IMG/VR virus record: IMGVR_UViG_3300042261_002385
Coordinates: 186,001-250,000 of that record
Strand: one strand, 5' to 3'
DNA from: a virus
Length of the DNA stretch: 64,000 bases
The notes under the pieces are model-generated. The model searched no databases, was not told the origin of the DNA, and saw only the letters and a list, made by a program, of their open reading frames with translations. Within the stretch, counting starts at the first letter, position 1; each line of letters opens with the position of its first letter. Shown here in pieces: positions 15,749 to 24,239 of the stretch. The position numbers and the translations under genes were made by a program.

Positions 15749-17464
15749 TTATTTATTGTTGTAGTTTTTAAAAGTGTAAACTTGACTTTCTTTCAATTCT
15801 GCCTGAAAGGATGTCATAATCTCTTTCAACGTCGTATTAAAGTCTCTCATATCAGCTCCGAATTCACCAAGTGAAGCATACATATTTTCACCTTCGAATT
15901 GTAAAGTTCTTTTAGCTAATCTTGCAATTTTCTCAGCAACAACTTTTCTTTTGTTTTTATCAGATATAACTTCAATACTCTCATTATATAATGGTCCGAA
16001 ATCAGACATAGTTTTTGAATATTTACCATAAAGATGCTCATAAACTTCTTCATAAAGAGCCTTTATTGATTTTTTAGCATCTACGTCCATTTTCTTGTCT
16101 AAGATATTTTTGATAAATTCGTCAGTGATTCCGATTCCTTTATCTTTTTCATCTTTTAATACTTTAAGTGATTTCTGAGCATTTTTAAATGCTTGTGTTA
16201 AATGTTCTTCAGCTGAAGTAATTTCTACATTTCTTGGTTGTTTAGAAAACTCTTTAGAAAATTCTTTTTCAAAAATTGAATAAGTTAAAATAGACTCTCT
16301 TACTTTTTGTCTTTGGACTCTTGCTACTTCTTCAGCATTCTTTTTTCTAATTCTTTCTTCATCTTCTGTTGAACCAGATTCACCGGCCAACCTAACTCCT
16401 TCAAAAGAAATAATCATACTTTGAAGAGCTTGAAGATTTTTAATCATAGTAGGGTAAAGAGATTTAAGTGGTTTAGCATTTTTTTCTTCTTCAGCTGAAA
16501 TTGCTATTTGGTCACCTTCTTTTTCACCAGAACTAGAAGTTACTACAGTGATGTCTGTGTTTTCAACATAAGTGATATCTATATCCTGAATAAAGATATT
16601 TACCACACCATTTCCTTCTAAGTTACCACCAAAAGCCATATGTAAATAAGCCAAACAGTCTTCTACAGTTGGATAAGGTTTACAAACCCAGATTGCTAAA
16701 ATAATTAGACCAGCCATAAGTAACATACCACCAATAGCAGCCATAGCTACAGGTCCTAAACCTAAAGTTAAACCAGCTAAACTAATACCAGCCACTTTTA
16801 AAACTCCTATAATAATTAAACCGATTGTTGTCTTTTTCATGATTTGAGAAACGACACCGTTAAATCTAGCATTTTTAATACCTAAAGCATGAGCTATTTT
16901 TTCAAATACACCATAATATTTTACTTCATCATCACCAATAGCGTATGGACTATCAGCTTCATTTAATTTAACTTGATTACCAACTGATTGTAATTTATCA
17001 GGAGTCACACCTGCTTCTTGCCAGTTTACAGCGGACTTAGCTTTTTGACACAAAATCTGCCAAATTCTTTGAAAATTAGGTCTATTATTTTCATCACATA
17101 AACCGTTTGAAACAATAAAGTCCTTGAAACCACTCAACATATCTTTGATTTTAGTCCAAGTTTTTGTTCCGATTTCTTTTATTTTATTGAAAATTGATCC
17201 TGCTAACTTACTTAAGGAAAAGTTTTTAAAGAAATTTACAACTCCGGTAAAAAATTTACTAATTGCATCTTTAACATTAGTATAAACATTTGATACTGCT
17301 TGTTTTCCTTTTTGGATAAGATTTCCGATAAACTCTTCAGTTATTAGCGATTCTAATGGATTTATTATATCTTCAGCCGTGATGTTTTGATCAGTCAAAA
17401 ACTGACATTCCATCAATTTAGCCTCGTATAGTTTGGAGTAATTTGTGAAACTTTGAACTCTCAT
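15749..17464 (-). CDS. Large membrane protein, paralogous C-terminal domain with 54912-57812
   Basis: A 571-residue protein starting MRVQSFTNYSKLYEAK (leader variant, LYE site). Residues about 35-115 are amphipathic and basic. Two long hydrophobic stretches around 210-262 (TIGLIIIGVLKVAGISL..., AAIGGMLLMAGLIILAIWVC) form a membrane hairpin. The C-terminal 250 residues match the protein at 54912-57812: YPTMIKNLQAL versus YPVMIKNLRSL, DKGIGITDEFIK versus DKGIGVTFDFLK, and KRKVVAEKIARL versus KKIVVAEKIARF. The two are therefore duplicated or domain-sharing genes. The role is unknown; a head-packaged, membrane-active protein would fit. Confidence 0.8.
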   Translation of the reverse strand: MRVQSFTNYSKLYEAKLMECQFLTDQNITAEDIINPLESLITEEFIGNLIQKGKQAVSNVYTNVKDAISKFFTGVVNFFKNFSLSKLAGSIFNKIKEIGTKTWTKIKDMLSGFKDFIVSNGLCDENNRPNFQRIWQILCQKAKSAVNWQEAGVTPDKLQSVGNQVKLNEADSPYAIGDDEVKYYGVFEKIAHALGIKNARFNGVVSQIMKKTTIGLIIIGVLKVAGISLAGLTLGLGPVAMAAIGGMLLMAGLIILAIWVCKPYPTVEDCLAYLHMAFGGNLEGNGVVNIFIQDIDITYVENTDITVVTSSSGEKEGDQIAISAEEEKNAKPLKSLYPTMIKNLQALQSMIISFEGVRLAGESGSTEDEERIRKKNAEEVARVQRQKVRESILTYSIFEKEFSKEFSKQPRNVEITSAEEHLTQAFKNAQKSLKVLKDEKDKGIGITDEFIKNILDKKMDVDAKKSIKALYEEVYEHLYGKYSKTMSDFGPLYNESIEVISDKNKRKVVAEKIARLAKRTLQFEGENMYASLGEFGADMRDFNTTLKEIMTSFQAELKESQVYTFKNYNNK

Positions 17465-17490
17465 ATAAAATTTTTTAATTTTTAGGTAAA

Positions 17491-17502
17491 TTATATATTA
17501 AA
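17491..17502 (-). promoter_or_regulatory. TTTAATATATAA promoter element
   Basis: Minus-strand TTTAATATATAA lies 27 nt before the ATG at 17464. It is a strong match with good spacing and probably drives the 17464-15095 operon. Confidence 0.55.
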
Positions 17503-17520
17503 TTCAAAAATTGAGTTTTT

Positions 17521-19047
17521 TTAGATTTCCGCTTCTAATCTTTTAATTTCATCCATAACTTCTTTTAACTCTTCCTTTTTTTGCATCATAATTTTCTTAT
17601 TCTTCTTTCTATCTGCATAGACATCTTCCAACATTAGAAGTGTAGGTGACTTTCTTTTTTCAAAAACAACACCATTCACACAAAGAACATGTTTTTCTAA
17701 GTCAATAGGTCGACCATTTGTGCATTTAGATTTGTCTTTTTCATCTTGAAGACCAACAAAAGTTTCAGGAGCTATAAAGAATTGTCTTTGAGTAGTAGGA
17801 TATAGTGAAGCAAAGTCATAAGTAACACACCACTGGTTCATTCCAACTACAGGGTCTTTTACCCAACCACCAGCAATCGTTGATTCAGCATCACCTTTTT
17901 CATCTCTGAAAAGTACTATGTTATCCATTTCTCTAAAACGGTTTCTTAAAACTCCTTCTGTGATGGCTAGTGAACCAAGTGCGTTGTTCATTTGAGAAAC
18001 AACATCTACGATTCTGATTTGAGCAAGTGATGAAATCGCATAGATGATAGAGATATAATTTCTAGCTTCGTGAATTTTTTGAACCAGAACACTATCGACA
18101 GCGTTATAATACATAAAAGTCTCAAAATCATCTTCATATAGTTTTTGAAGAGATCCGGTATATTTAATCTTTTCAACACCAACGAGTTTATGAGAAACAA
18201 AATCTAGTGAAGAAGACTCTTTTACCTTAATTGAAGTGTCACAGATTTCATAAAGTTGCATGTAATCAAAAATCATTCTGTGAGCAGGCACTTCATATTC
18301 AGTTCCCCAAGCTTTTGTTATTCTTTTAGTCAGTGAAGAAACAGCTGGATCAATTTTGTATTCTCTACCATTAGCCCATTTACTAATTTTACGAGAACGG
18401 TTTACTAAATATAACCAGTCATATTGTAAGAAGTTCCAACCTGTAAGCAGTGGCATTTTTGGAACCATTTTGTAGAAGAAAGCATATAACATATCAAACT
18501 CATCTTCATATTTAATATATTTGAACTTATATTCTGTTCCAAATTTTTCAAAATATTTATTAGTATTATTTAATATACGTTCTTGCATGTCTTCTGGCAT
18601 GTCTTTCAGACCCAAAAGAATGATTTTATCATCATAGACTATTGAAATAGAAAGAATTTGAGTAATAGCTCCTTCTTTTACAACGTTTCCGGCAGCATCT
18701 TTAACATCGGCTGCTTCAGGAAAACCATCAATAATCTCAGTCTCAATATCTATAAAGTATATCTTTGGTAGATTGAATTCAAATATCTCTTGTTTTTCTT
18801 TTTCCGGTAGTGAGTCTAAAAATTCATAAGTAGCATATCTATCTGGTTGGTTTACTTCTATTTGCTTAACGGATTTTCCATCCCAAGATCGAAACGAGGG
18901 GTGTCGTTGTGGATCTGTATCCTCACAAGCAACATATTTCATAGGATTATCCCAGTTATAATATTTGAGTTTTATATCACCTGTCTTATCAACATAGCTG
19001 ACTACAAGTTTTTTACTATTTGATAGATATTGAGTTTCTACAAGCAC
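17521..19047 (-). CDS. Family-B DNA polymerase, N-terminal half (exonuclease plus palm motif A)
   Basis: This 508-residue product covers only the first half of a gp43-type polymerase. Exo I is IDIETE (D100, E102), Exo II is WNFLQYD (D210), Exo III is YNAVD (Y314-D318), IAGGWVKDP matches the YxGG-like motif, and polymerase motif A is DFASLYP near 411. It ends after a charged helix (ADRKKNKK... to EAEI) just where the fingers begin. Motif B (KxxxNSxYG) and motif C (DTD) are missing, and no continuation is found in any frame before the next gene. The start is GTG. T4-like Aeromonas phages are known to encode gp43 as two genes, so a separate C-terminal gene outside this window is the likely explanation. 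Confidence 0.92.
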   Translation of the reverse strand: MLVETQYLSNSKKLVVSYVDKTGDIKLKYYNWDNPMKYVACEDTDPQRHPSFRSWDGKSVKQIEVNQPDRYATYEFLDSLPEKEKQEIFEFNLPKIYFIDIETEIIDGFPEAADVKDAAGNVVKEGAITQILSISIVYDDKIILLGLKDMPEDMQERILNNTNKYFEKFGTEYKFKYIKYEDEFDMLYAFFYKMVPKMPLLTGWNFLQYDWLYLVNRSRKISKWANGREYKIDPAVSSLTKRITKAWGTEYEVPAHRMIFDYMQLYEICDTSIKVKESSSLDFVSHKLVGVEKIKYTGSLQKLYEDDFETFMYYNAVDSVLVQKIHEARNYISIIYAISSLAQIRIVDVVSQMNNALGSLAITEGVLRNRFREMDNIVLFRDEKGDAESTIAGGWVKDPVVGMNQWCVTYDFASLYPTTQRQFFIAPETFVGLQDEKDKSKCTNGRPIDLEKHVLCVNGVVFEKRKSPTLLMLEDVYADRKKNKKIMMQKKEELKEVMDEIKRLEAEI

Positions 19048-19109
19048 GTAATTAATTTTTTATTTTATATGACTAAATATCTTAAATGTTATTTTTTTTT
19101 CAAATAAAT

Positions 19110-19140
19110 TTTGTTTATCAAATAAAAATAATTATATTTG
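19110..19140 (+). promoter_or_regulatory. Bacteroidetes-type promoter
   Basis: TTTG (19110-19113), a 19-nt spacer and TATATTTG (19133-19140) make a full match to the Bacteroidetes primary-sigma consensus, about 30 nt before the ATG at 19171. It is repeated before the paralogous gene at 20275. Confidence 0.75.
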
Positions 19141-19170
19141 TAGAAATTAATCTTTCTAAAAAATAAAACT

Positions 19171-19446
19171 ATGAAAACACTACTTAAATTTTACCTTAAA
19201 AACTTCAAATTTATTCATCATCTCTTTTTTATTGTTTTGGTTTTTTCAACACTAAAATTACTATCATTTGCGCCATTTTTAGGATGGATTTTTGATGTGA
19301 TTTTTCAACCAGGATTAATTGGTCTGTTTTTTCAAATTGGTATTTTAGCTTATTGTTTTAAAGTGAATCCAATTATTTTAGAACAAGCTGGTCTTACAGA
19401 CGACTACATGAAAGAAGAACTCGAAAATTTAGACAAAAAAAAATAG
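19171..19446 (+). CDS. Small membrane protein, copy 1 of a duplicated pair
   Basis: A 91-residue protein with a basic N-terminus (MKTLLKFYLKNFK), two hydrophobic segments (LFFIVLVFSTLKLLSFAPF and LIGLFFQIGILAYCF) and a charged tail ending in lysines. It is nearly colinear with the protein at 20275-20553; both end AGLTDDYMKE-x-LENLDKKK. It has a host-type promoter, so it is likely expressed early. Its function is unknown; small two-helix membrane proteins of phages often act in superinfection exclusion or lysis control. It converges on a leader-peptide gene. Confidence 0.8.
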   Translation: MKTLLKFYLKNFKFIHHLFFIVLVFSTLKLLSFAPFLGWIFDVIFQPGLIGLFFQIGILAYCFKVNPIILEQAGLTDDYMKEELENLDKKK

Positions 19447-19467
19447 TAAGTGAATAACTTACTATTT
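19441..19467. terminator. Bidirectional terminator, copy 1
   Basis: AAATAGTAAGT pairs with ACTTACTATTT around a GAATA loop, with T runs on both strands. It overlaps the stop codon of the gene ending at 19446 and serves the convergent genes. The same hairpin recurs at 20548-20573. Confidence 0.85.
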
Positions 19468-19490
19468 TTTTTTATTGAAAATAATTTTAA

Positions 19491-20144
19491 TTATTTACCA
19501 GTCACTGCACCATAACCGACTCTTCCACATAAAAGTGTCGCTGCAGTAGCTACAGCGGTTGACCAACAAGCCACAAATATACTAAAACCAGTTCCAGCAG
19601 CAGCTGCAACTGCTATTGCGCCTGCAGCAATCTTAATTAGAGCTCCAAGAGCTACAAGAACAATAACTAAAGCAACTATTATCGCCAAAAATTTACCAGC
19701 TAATCCTAAAGCTTTCAAAATCTTTTGTCCCAAAGTTTGAGCATTTTCATTTATTGCAATAAGTCTAGATTCGTATAACGGTGTTCCGTATTTTGTTCTA
19801 GAAATACTTACAGAATCTTGAATCAATTCTTTTAATTCTTCTTCAGTTCCTTCTGGAGCTTGAGCAGCAGCTGTATCTGGATTAAAAGTTTCCATTTTTT
19901 GTTTCAATTCCTCAAGATCTCCTTCTGGTAAGGCATTTATTAGTTCTTGAGCTTTAGCAAATTTTCCACTATTAGCCGCGTCTTCTACAACTTTTTTGGT
20001 AGCCTCAGCCATTTCTACAGCTTTTTTATTTTTCCAACCAGAATACCACTTACTGATTTTTGAAAAGATGTTACCTTCTCCCCATAACCAACCTTCATTG
20101 GTTGTATTATAGTTAAAACTTTCGAATGTTTTTACGTATTTCAT
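19491..20144 (-). CDS. Leader-peptide membrane protein, copy 1 of a duplicated pair
   Basis: This 217-residue protein starts MKYVKTFESFNYNTTNEGW, the clearest form of the shared leader, with TNE-G as candidate cleavage site. A charged helical region is followed by a SRTKYGTPLYESRLIAINEN segment and a long hydrophobic Ala/Val/Ile-rich C-terminal part (about 145-210) that could span the membrane twice or more. The paralogue at 20614-21237 has the same order, including KYGSALYESYQMSLNES. LYES and INEN may be further protease sites. No family is recognised. A head-packaged membrane-active protein would fit. Confidence 0.82.
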   Translation of the reverse strand: MKYVKTFESFNYNTTNEGWLWGEGNIFSKISKWYSGWKNKKAVEMAEATKKVVEDAANSGKFAKAQELINALPEGDLEELKQKMETFNPDTAAAQAPEGTEEELKELIQDSVSISRTKYGTPLYESRLIAINENAQTLGQKILKALGLAGKFLAIIVALVIVLVALGALIKIAAGAIAVAAAAGTGFSIFVACWSTAVATAATLLCGRVGYGAVTGK

Positions 20145-20165
20145 AATTTTTTTTTTTTTTTATAA

Positions 20166-20176
20166 TGTATATATTC
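20166..20176 (-). promoter_or_regulatory. AATATATACA promoter element
   Basis: Minus-strand GAATATATACA lies 22 nt before the ATG at 20144. The same element with the same downstream sequence (CATTATAAAA) precedes the paralogue at 21237. Confidence 0.5.
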
Positions 20177-20214
20177 TATTTAAAAAATCATTTTTTGTAT
20201 TTTTATCAAATATT

Positions 20215-20244
20215 TTTGAATTAATAGAAATTTGTTTATGTTTG
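20215..20244 (+). promoter_or_regulatory. Bacteroidetes-type promoter, second copy
   Basis: TTTG (20215-20218), an 18-nt spacer and TATGTTTG (20237-20244). The sequence after it (TAGAAATTAATCTTT) repeats that after the 19140 promoter, which supports duplication of the whole unit. Confidence 0.7.
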
Positions 20245-20274
20245 TAGAAATTAATCTTTTTTAAAAATCAGACT

Positions 20275-20553
20275 ATGAAAACATTACTTAAATTTTACCT
20301 CAAAAACTTTAAAGTTATACATCACTCTTTTTTTATACTACTAGTCTTTTCGACTTTTAAATTGTTTACTTTTGTTCCAGGTTTTTTTGGACAAACATTT
20401 CAGATGATTCTAAGTCATAATATATTAGGATTTTGTTTTCAGATTGCAATTTTAGTTTATTGTTTTAAAGTAAATCCAATTATGTTAGAAAGAGCTGGTC
20501 TTACTGACGACTACATGAAAGAACAACTAGAAAATTTAGACAAAAAAAAATAG
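20275..20553 (+). CDS. Small membrane protein, copy 2 of a duplicated pair
   Basis: A 92-residue paralogue of the protein at 19171-19446. The N-terminus (MKTLLKFYLKNFK) is identical, it has two hydrophobic segments, and the C-terminus (AGLTDDYMKEQLENLDKKK) is almost identical. The hydrophobic segments have diverged most. It has its own copy of the promoter and terminator. Function unknown. Confidence 0.8.
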   Translation: MKTLLKFYLKNFKVIHHSFFILLVFSTFKLFTFVPGFFGQTFQMILSHNILGFCFQIAILVYCFKVNPIMLERAGLTDDYMKEQLENLDKKK

Positions 20554-20573
20554 TAAGTGAGAACTTACTATTT
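20548..20573. terminator. Bidirectional terminator, copy 2
   Basis: AAATAGTAAGT pairs with ACTTACTATTT around a GAGA loop, with T runs on both sides. It duplicates the hairpin at 19441-19467 and lies between the convergent genes of the second unit. Confidence 0.85.
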
Positions 20574-20613
20574 TTTTTATTTGAAATAATTTTAATTATT
20601 CGACTAATTATGC

Positions 20614-21237
20614 TTATTTATTATCAAAAGCTGTATTCGTTCCAGAGCCCACTTCAAGTTCGGAACCATGCATAGACCTAACGACAAGGAAAGCTAAACC
20701 AGCAACAATTAAAGACCCAAAAACAACAAATCCAATCACGGCTGATGCAGCAACCACAGCGAGTATCGACGAAATAGAGACGATTAAAATTGTAATCAAT
20801 GTTAAATACTCAAAATTTAAACCAAGCCATTTAAGAACTCTTTTAGCTAAACTTTCAGAGGATTCATTAAGCGACATTTGATAAGATTCGTAAAGTGCGC
20901 TTCCGTATTTTGTCATTCTCATCTCATTAGCCGTTCCAATAGTTGCTTCAACCTCCGCTGCGCCTTCTTTGTCTTCTACCTTACCATCTGGTGTCCATTT
21001 TGCTACCCAATCTTTAAGATATAATTGTGACTTTTCAGGTAATTTCTTAAACACATCAACAGCCTTTTGAACTATCCCCGGGTTCTTTTCCAATTTTTGT
21101 GTTAGCATATCTGCTGCTTTTTTAGCCTGTTGATTTTTCCAGTTGTTCCACTTGTCTCTAACAGATCTGAAAAAATCCATTAATCCCTCATTTGTTGGGT
21201 CGTAGTTGAAACTTTCGAATGTTTTTACGTATTTCAT
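20614..21237 (-). CDS. Leader-peptide membrane protein, copy 2 of a duplicated pair
   Basis: A 207-residue paralogue of 19491-20144. It starts MKYVKTFESFNYDPTNEGL, has a basic helical region, then MTKYGSALYESYQMSLNES, then two hydrophobic segments (LTLITILIVSISSILAVVAA and FVVFGSLIVAGLAFLVV). The 11 leader residues are identical to copy 1 while the bodies have diverged, so the leader is under stronger constraint than the cargo. Function unknown. Confidence 0.82.
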   Translation of the reverse strand: MKYVKTFESFNYDPTNEGLMDFFRSVRDKWNNWKNQQAKKAADMLTQKLEKNPGIVQKAVDVFKKLPEKSQLYLKDWVAKWTPDGKVEDKEGAAEVEATIGTANEMRMTKYGSALYESYQMSLNESSESLAKRVLKWLGLNFEYLTLITILIVSISSILAVVAASAVIGFVVFGSLIVAGLAFLVVRSMHGSELEVGSGTNTAFDNK

Positions 21238-21256
21238 AAATTTTTTTTTTTTATAA

Positions 21257-21267
21257 TGTATATATTT
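21257..21267 (-). promoter_or_regulatory. AATATATACA promoter element, second copy
   Basis: Minus-strand AAATATATACA, followed by CATTATAA, before the ATG at 21237. It matches the element upstream of the paralogous gene. Confidence 0.5.
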
Positions 21268-21362
21268 ATATTAAAAACTCATTTTTTGTATTTTTTGAAA
21301 ACTGTAAAAAATTATTTTTTTAAAATATAACATATATAAAAAATTTAAAAAACTATTTTTTA

Positions 21363-21884
21363 TCAAAAGTCACAATCATAGTAATCTAAAATAATACCAT
21401 TTCTTTTGTTAATGAAAAGCAATTCATCTCTTCTTACTAATTGATATTCATAGTGTCTACCTGTTTTGAAAAGCGTTCTAATAAAGTCAATACCCTGACC
21501 GAAGTTGACAACTCTTTCATCAACCATCAAACATAGTATCTTAGTATCATCTTCATTTGAATAGTTTACTACTTCATTATCATGATCTTTTTCTAAACCT
21601 TTTTTCCCGTAACAGATGAATTTTGTAGTCAATTCCTCAGTATAGTCCGATATAATCTCTTTCGACAAATAAGCATTTGGTTTGTAAGTTATTACAATAT
21701 CATCACCGGCTTGAACATTTAAATCTTGTTCTTTTAGATAAAGTCTTATCCAGAAATAAATTTTTTGTTCTTCAACAATTTTCGAAGACGACACCTGTTC
21801 AACCTCATCAGGTAAACCGTCCGTGTCAATTTTTCTAATAGATTCTAAAAGTTGTTCTCTATAGTCTGTTTTTGCTATGTTCAT
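21363..21884 (-). CDS. Hypothetical protein downstream of thyA
   Basis: I do not recognise this 173-residue acidic, probably cytosolic protein. It has a beta-rich central part (IYFWIRLYLKEQDLNVQAGDDIVITYKP) and a C-terminal half ending LLFINKRNGIILDYYDCDF. It follows thyA by 15 bp on the same strand and is probably in the nei-thyA operon. A role linked to nucleotide metabolism is possible from position only. Confidence 0.7.
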   Translation of the reverse strand: MNIAKTDYREQLLESIRKIDTDGLPDEVEQVSSSKIVEEQKIYFWIRLYLKEQDLNVQAGDDIVITYKPNAYLSKEIISDYTEELTTKFICYGKKGLEKDHDNEVVNYSNEDDTKILCLMVDERVVNFGQGIDFIRTLFKTGRHYEYQLVRRDELLFINKRNGIILDYYDCDF

Positions 21885-21899
21885 TTTTTTAATTATTTT

Positions 21900-22931
21900 T
21901 TAATTAGATAATGGAAATTTTATTGTATCACAAGATTTATAATCAAATATTTCAATATCTTCATATTTTAAGTCAAAAATTGATTTGTTGTTTAATTTTA
22001 AATTAGGTAATTTATATGTTTCTCTTTTCAACTGTTCTTTCACACCTTTTATTTGATTAGAATAAATATGACAATCTCCACCTGAAAAAATTAAATCATT
22101 AGGTATCATATTAACTTCTTTTGCTAAGAGATGAAGTAAAATAGCATACGATGCTATATTGAATGGTATACCTAAAGGAACATCACAGGATCTTTGAGTC
22201 CACATCAAATCTAACTTTCTATCAGGAACTCCAATTTCGTCTAATTTATCTTTAGTCATATCATCAGCGAATGTTATACTTCTTCCTCTTGAATCACACC
22301 ACCATTTTACTCTTTCATCAAAAGTCAATAAAGTAGTGTAACATTGAAATCCATAATGACAAGGAGGTAGAGTCATCTGACTTAATTGTCCGACGTTCCA
22401 AGCAGAAACCATTAATCTTCTAGAATCTGGATTTGTTTTAAGATCGTTGATAAGATTAGATATCTGGTCTAATGGTTTATGGTAAACATACTCAGTTCCA
22501 TTATGATATTCCTGTTCACCTCTCCACCTTCTCCATTGAGCCCCATACACAGGTCCGAGTTCACCCCACTTTTTAGAAAACTCATCATCAGTTTTTATTT
22601 TATCAATAAATTCTTCTTTTGATAAATATGAAGAATTAGATGGATGATTAGTATAGGCTTTATACGCATCACCATCCCAAATATGAACACCGTTTTCAAC
22701 TAAATATTTAATATTAGTATCACCTCTTAAAAACCAAATCAATTCATGAATTACGGCTTTAGTAAATATTTTTTTTGAAGTTAGAAGTGGAAATCCCCAA
22801 TTCATATTAAATCTCATATTATATCCAAAGACTGAAATTGTTCCAGTGCCAGTTCTATCTTTTTTTTCAACACCATTTTCTAAAATATATTCTAAAAAAC
22901 TAAGGTATTGTTTATCTACTTTATTTTTCAT
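21900..22931 (-). CDS. thyA: Thymidylate synthase
   Basis: A 343-residue folate-dependent enzyme that converts dUMP to dTMP. Family marks run in order: KKDRTGTGTISVFG at the N-terminus (phosphate-binding Arg), LLTSKKIF, ELIWFLRGDTN, GPVYGAQWRRW, the catalytic cysteine in LPPCHYGFQ, RSCDVPLGIPFNIASYA (dUMP contacts) and GGDCHIYSNQ. It is longer than E. coli ThyA (264), mainly through an insert before the catalytic cysteine. Its ATG overlaps the stop of the upstream glycosylase gene (ATGA), so the two are coupled. Confidence 0.97.
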   Translation of the reverse strand: MKNKVDKQYLSFLEYILENGVEKKDRTGTGTISVFGYNMRFNMNWGFPLLTSKKIFTKAVIHELIWFLRGDTNIKYLVENGVHIWDGDAYKAYTNHPSNSSYLSKEEFIDKIKTDDEFSKKWGELGPVYGAQWRRWRGEQEYHNGTEYVYHKPLDQISNLINDLKTNPDSRRLMVSAWNVGQLSQMTLPPCHYGFQCYTTLLTFDERVKWWCDSRGRSITFADDMTKDKLDEIGVPDRKLDLMWTQRSCDVPLGIPFNIASYAILLHLLAKEVNMIPNDLIFSGGDCHIYSNQIKGVKEQLKRETYKLPNLKLNNKSIFDLKYEDIEIFDYKSCDTIKFPLSN

Positions 22932-23749
22932 ACAGTAATTTTATTGATTTTTTTCTGAATAGTTGGATAAGGACAATAATCTATCCATTTTGGATCGAAC
23001 CAAAAAGTTCTACCAGTCTTATCTTTACAAGAGATGCCTTTTTGATAATATACCCACTTTTGAAATTCCTCATAGTCAGTGTCAAATGGATTTTTCCAAT
23101 CTGACAATTGACCTCCATTCAAGTGGTAAGCCTTAATTGGAATATCTCTACACATAGATAATATTTTAGAATTATCTTTTATAACTTTTCTGGCCTGTTC
23201 AAATGGATTTACATCTAAATAATATAGTATAGTGCTTCTAAGATAGTTGCCTATACCATTAAAGTATTCTTGGTTAAGAAGTGCTTCACAAATTGGTTTA
23301 TCAAATGCCTTTTTATCGATGTTGTTCATAACATTGTCGTAAAAATCACTAAAAAATTTAGATGGATCTGGTCCACGTTTTATACCAGTAAATCCACCAA
23401 TTCGATATTTTGGTCCCATATAGGAACCATATAGTAAAAGAGACCAACCATCAATAGTGTCTACTCTCATTCTACAATATTTAGTATCGTTCCAGACTCC
23501 AGTGGGAACCCACTTCCAATTACCAGACATTCCCATAAACACTGAGATTTTATGTGTTTCAGTTTTGTTGAAGAATCTTATGACCAATTCTTTACCTAAA
23601 GACTCAGCATCTATTTGAAATTCATCTAATAAATGAAACTGTTCTGGATTATTTCCCTTTAAAACATGAAAAGATTTATTAAAGACTTTTCTTTTAACAT
23701 TCTGATTTATATAATCAGCCATTATTTTGAGTTCAGCTAGTTCCGGCAT
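22928..23749 (-). CDS. Fpg/Nei-family DNA glycosylase, apparently zincless-finger type
   Basis: A 273-residue base-excision repair glycosylase and AP lyase for oxidised bases. It starts MPELAELK, exposing Pro2 as the catalytic nucleophile with the adjacent Glu. A beta-strand lysine (LGKELVIRF) and a helix-two-turn-helix (LNQEYFNGIGNYLRSTILY) follow. At the C-terminus the usual four-cysteine zinc finger is replaced by DKTGRTFWFDPKW. The arginine of the finger is kept but the zinc ligands are not, as in the zincless finger of eukaryotic NEIL1 and mimivirus Nei1. It is co-transcribed with thyA through an ATGA overlap. Confidence 0.88.
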   Translation of the reverse strand: MPELAELKIMADYINQNVKRKVFNKSFHVLKGNNPEQFHLLDEFQIDAESLGKELVIRFFNKTETHKISVFMGMSGNWKWVPTGVWNDTKYCRMRVDTIDGWSLLLYGSYMGPKYRIGGFTGIKRGPDPSKFFSDFYDNVMNNIDKKAFDKPICEALLNQEYFNGIGNYLRSTILYYLDVNPFEQARKVIKDNSKILSMCRDIPIKAYHLNGGQLSDWKNPFDTDYEEFQKWVYYQKGISCKDKTGRTFWFDPKWIDYCPYPTIQKKINKITV

Positions 23750-23796
23750 AATTTAAGTTTTCGGATATTCTATCAAATTATATAAAATTTGTTGAG

Positions 23797-24150
23797 CTAT
23801 ACACACATCTTTTTAACCCATTTAACTAAGATGTCACCGTGACAAGATTTTCCACCTCCACCCAGATTTTTACACCAACAACCAAGTGTCTTATCTTTGA
23901 GTTCACAAAGAGAATCCATCAATTCTTTATTACTGAGTAGATATTCTTCATAAGCATTTACAATTATTTTACGAGGTGTTCCCTTTGGAAAGCTGTTTCT
24001 TAATTCTTTAGGATAAGCCCACTTGTTAAATTTACCACCAGGTAGACGACCAATATAAATATCAAATGGTTCTTTTTTGAAATGAACTACTTTTACTAAA
24101 TGTTTGTGACCACTATCAGACTTCTTAAAACTATCAAAAAAATCTTCCAT
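23797..24150 (-). CDS. DUF4326-type protein
   Basis: A 117-residue protein whose features match my recollection of DUF4326: VHFKKEPFDIYIGR, then W-A-Y-P and a central YEEYLLSNKELM helix, then LKDKTLGCWCKN followed by a CHGDIL end. The Cys and His residues could bind a metal or act catalytically. The biochemical role of the family is not established to my knowledge. It lies upstream of the glycosylase-thyA operon on the same strand. Confidence 0.8.
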   Translation of the reverse strand: MEDFFDSFKKSDSGHKHLVKVVHFKKEPFDIYIGRLPGGKFNKWAYPKELRNSFPKGTPRKIIVNAYEEYLLSNKELMDSLCELKDKTLGCWCKNLGGGGKSCHGDILVKWVKKMCV

Positions 24151-24239
24151 AAATATTATATCAAAATATTTCTAGATGTTACTTGTTAATATTTTAAATT
24201 AGTCGTATATTTATAGTATAAACAATAAAAAAATAAGTT

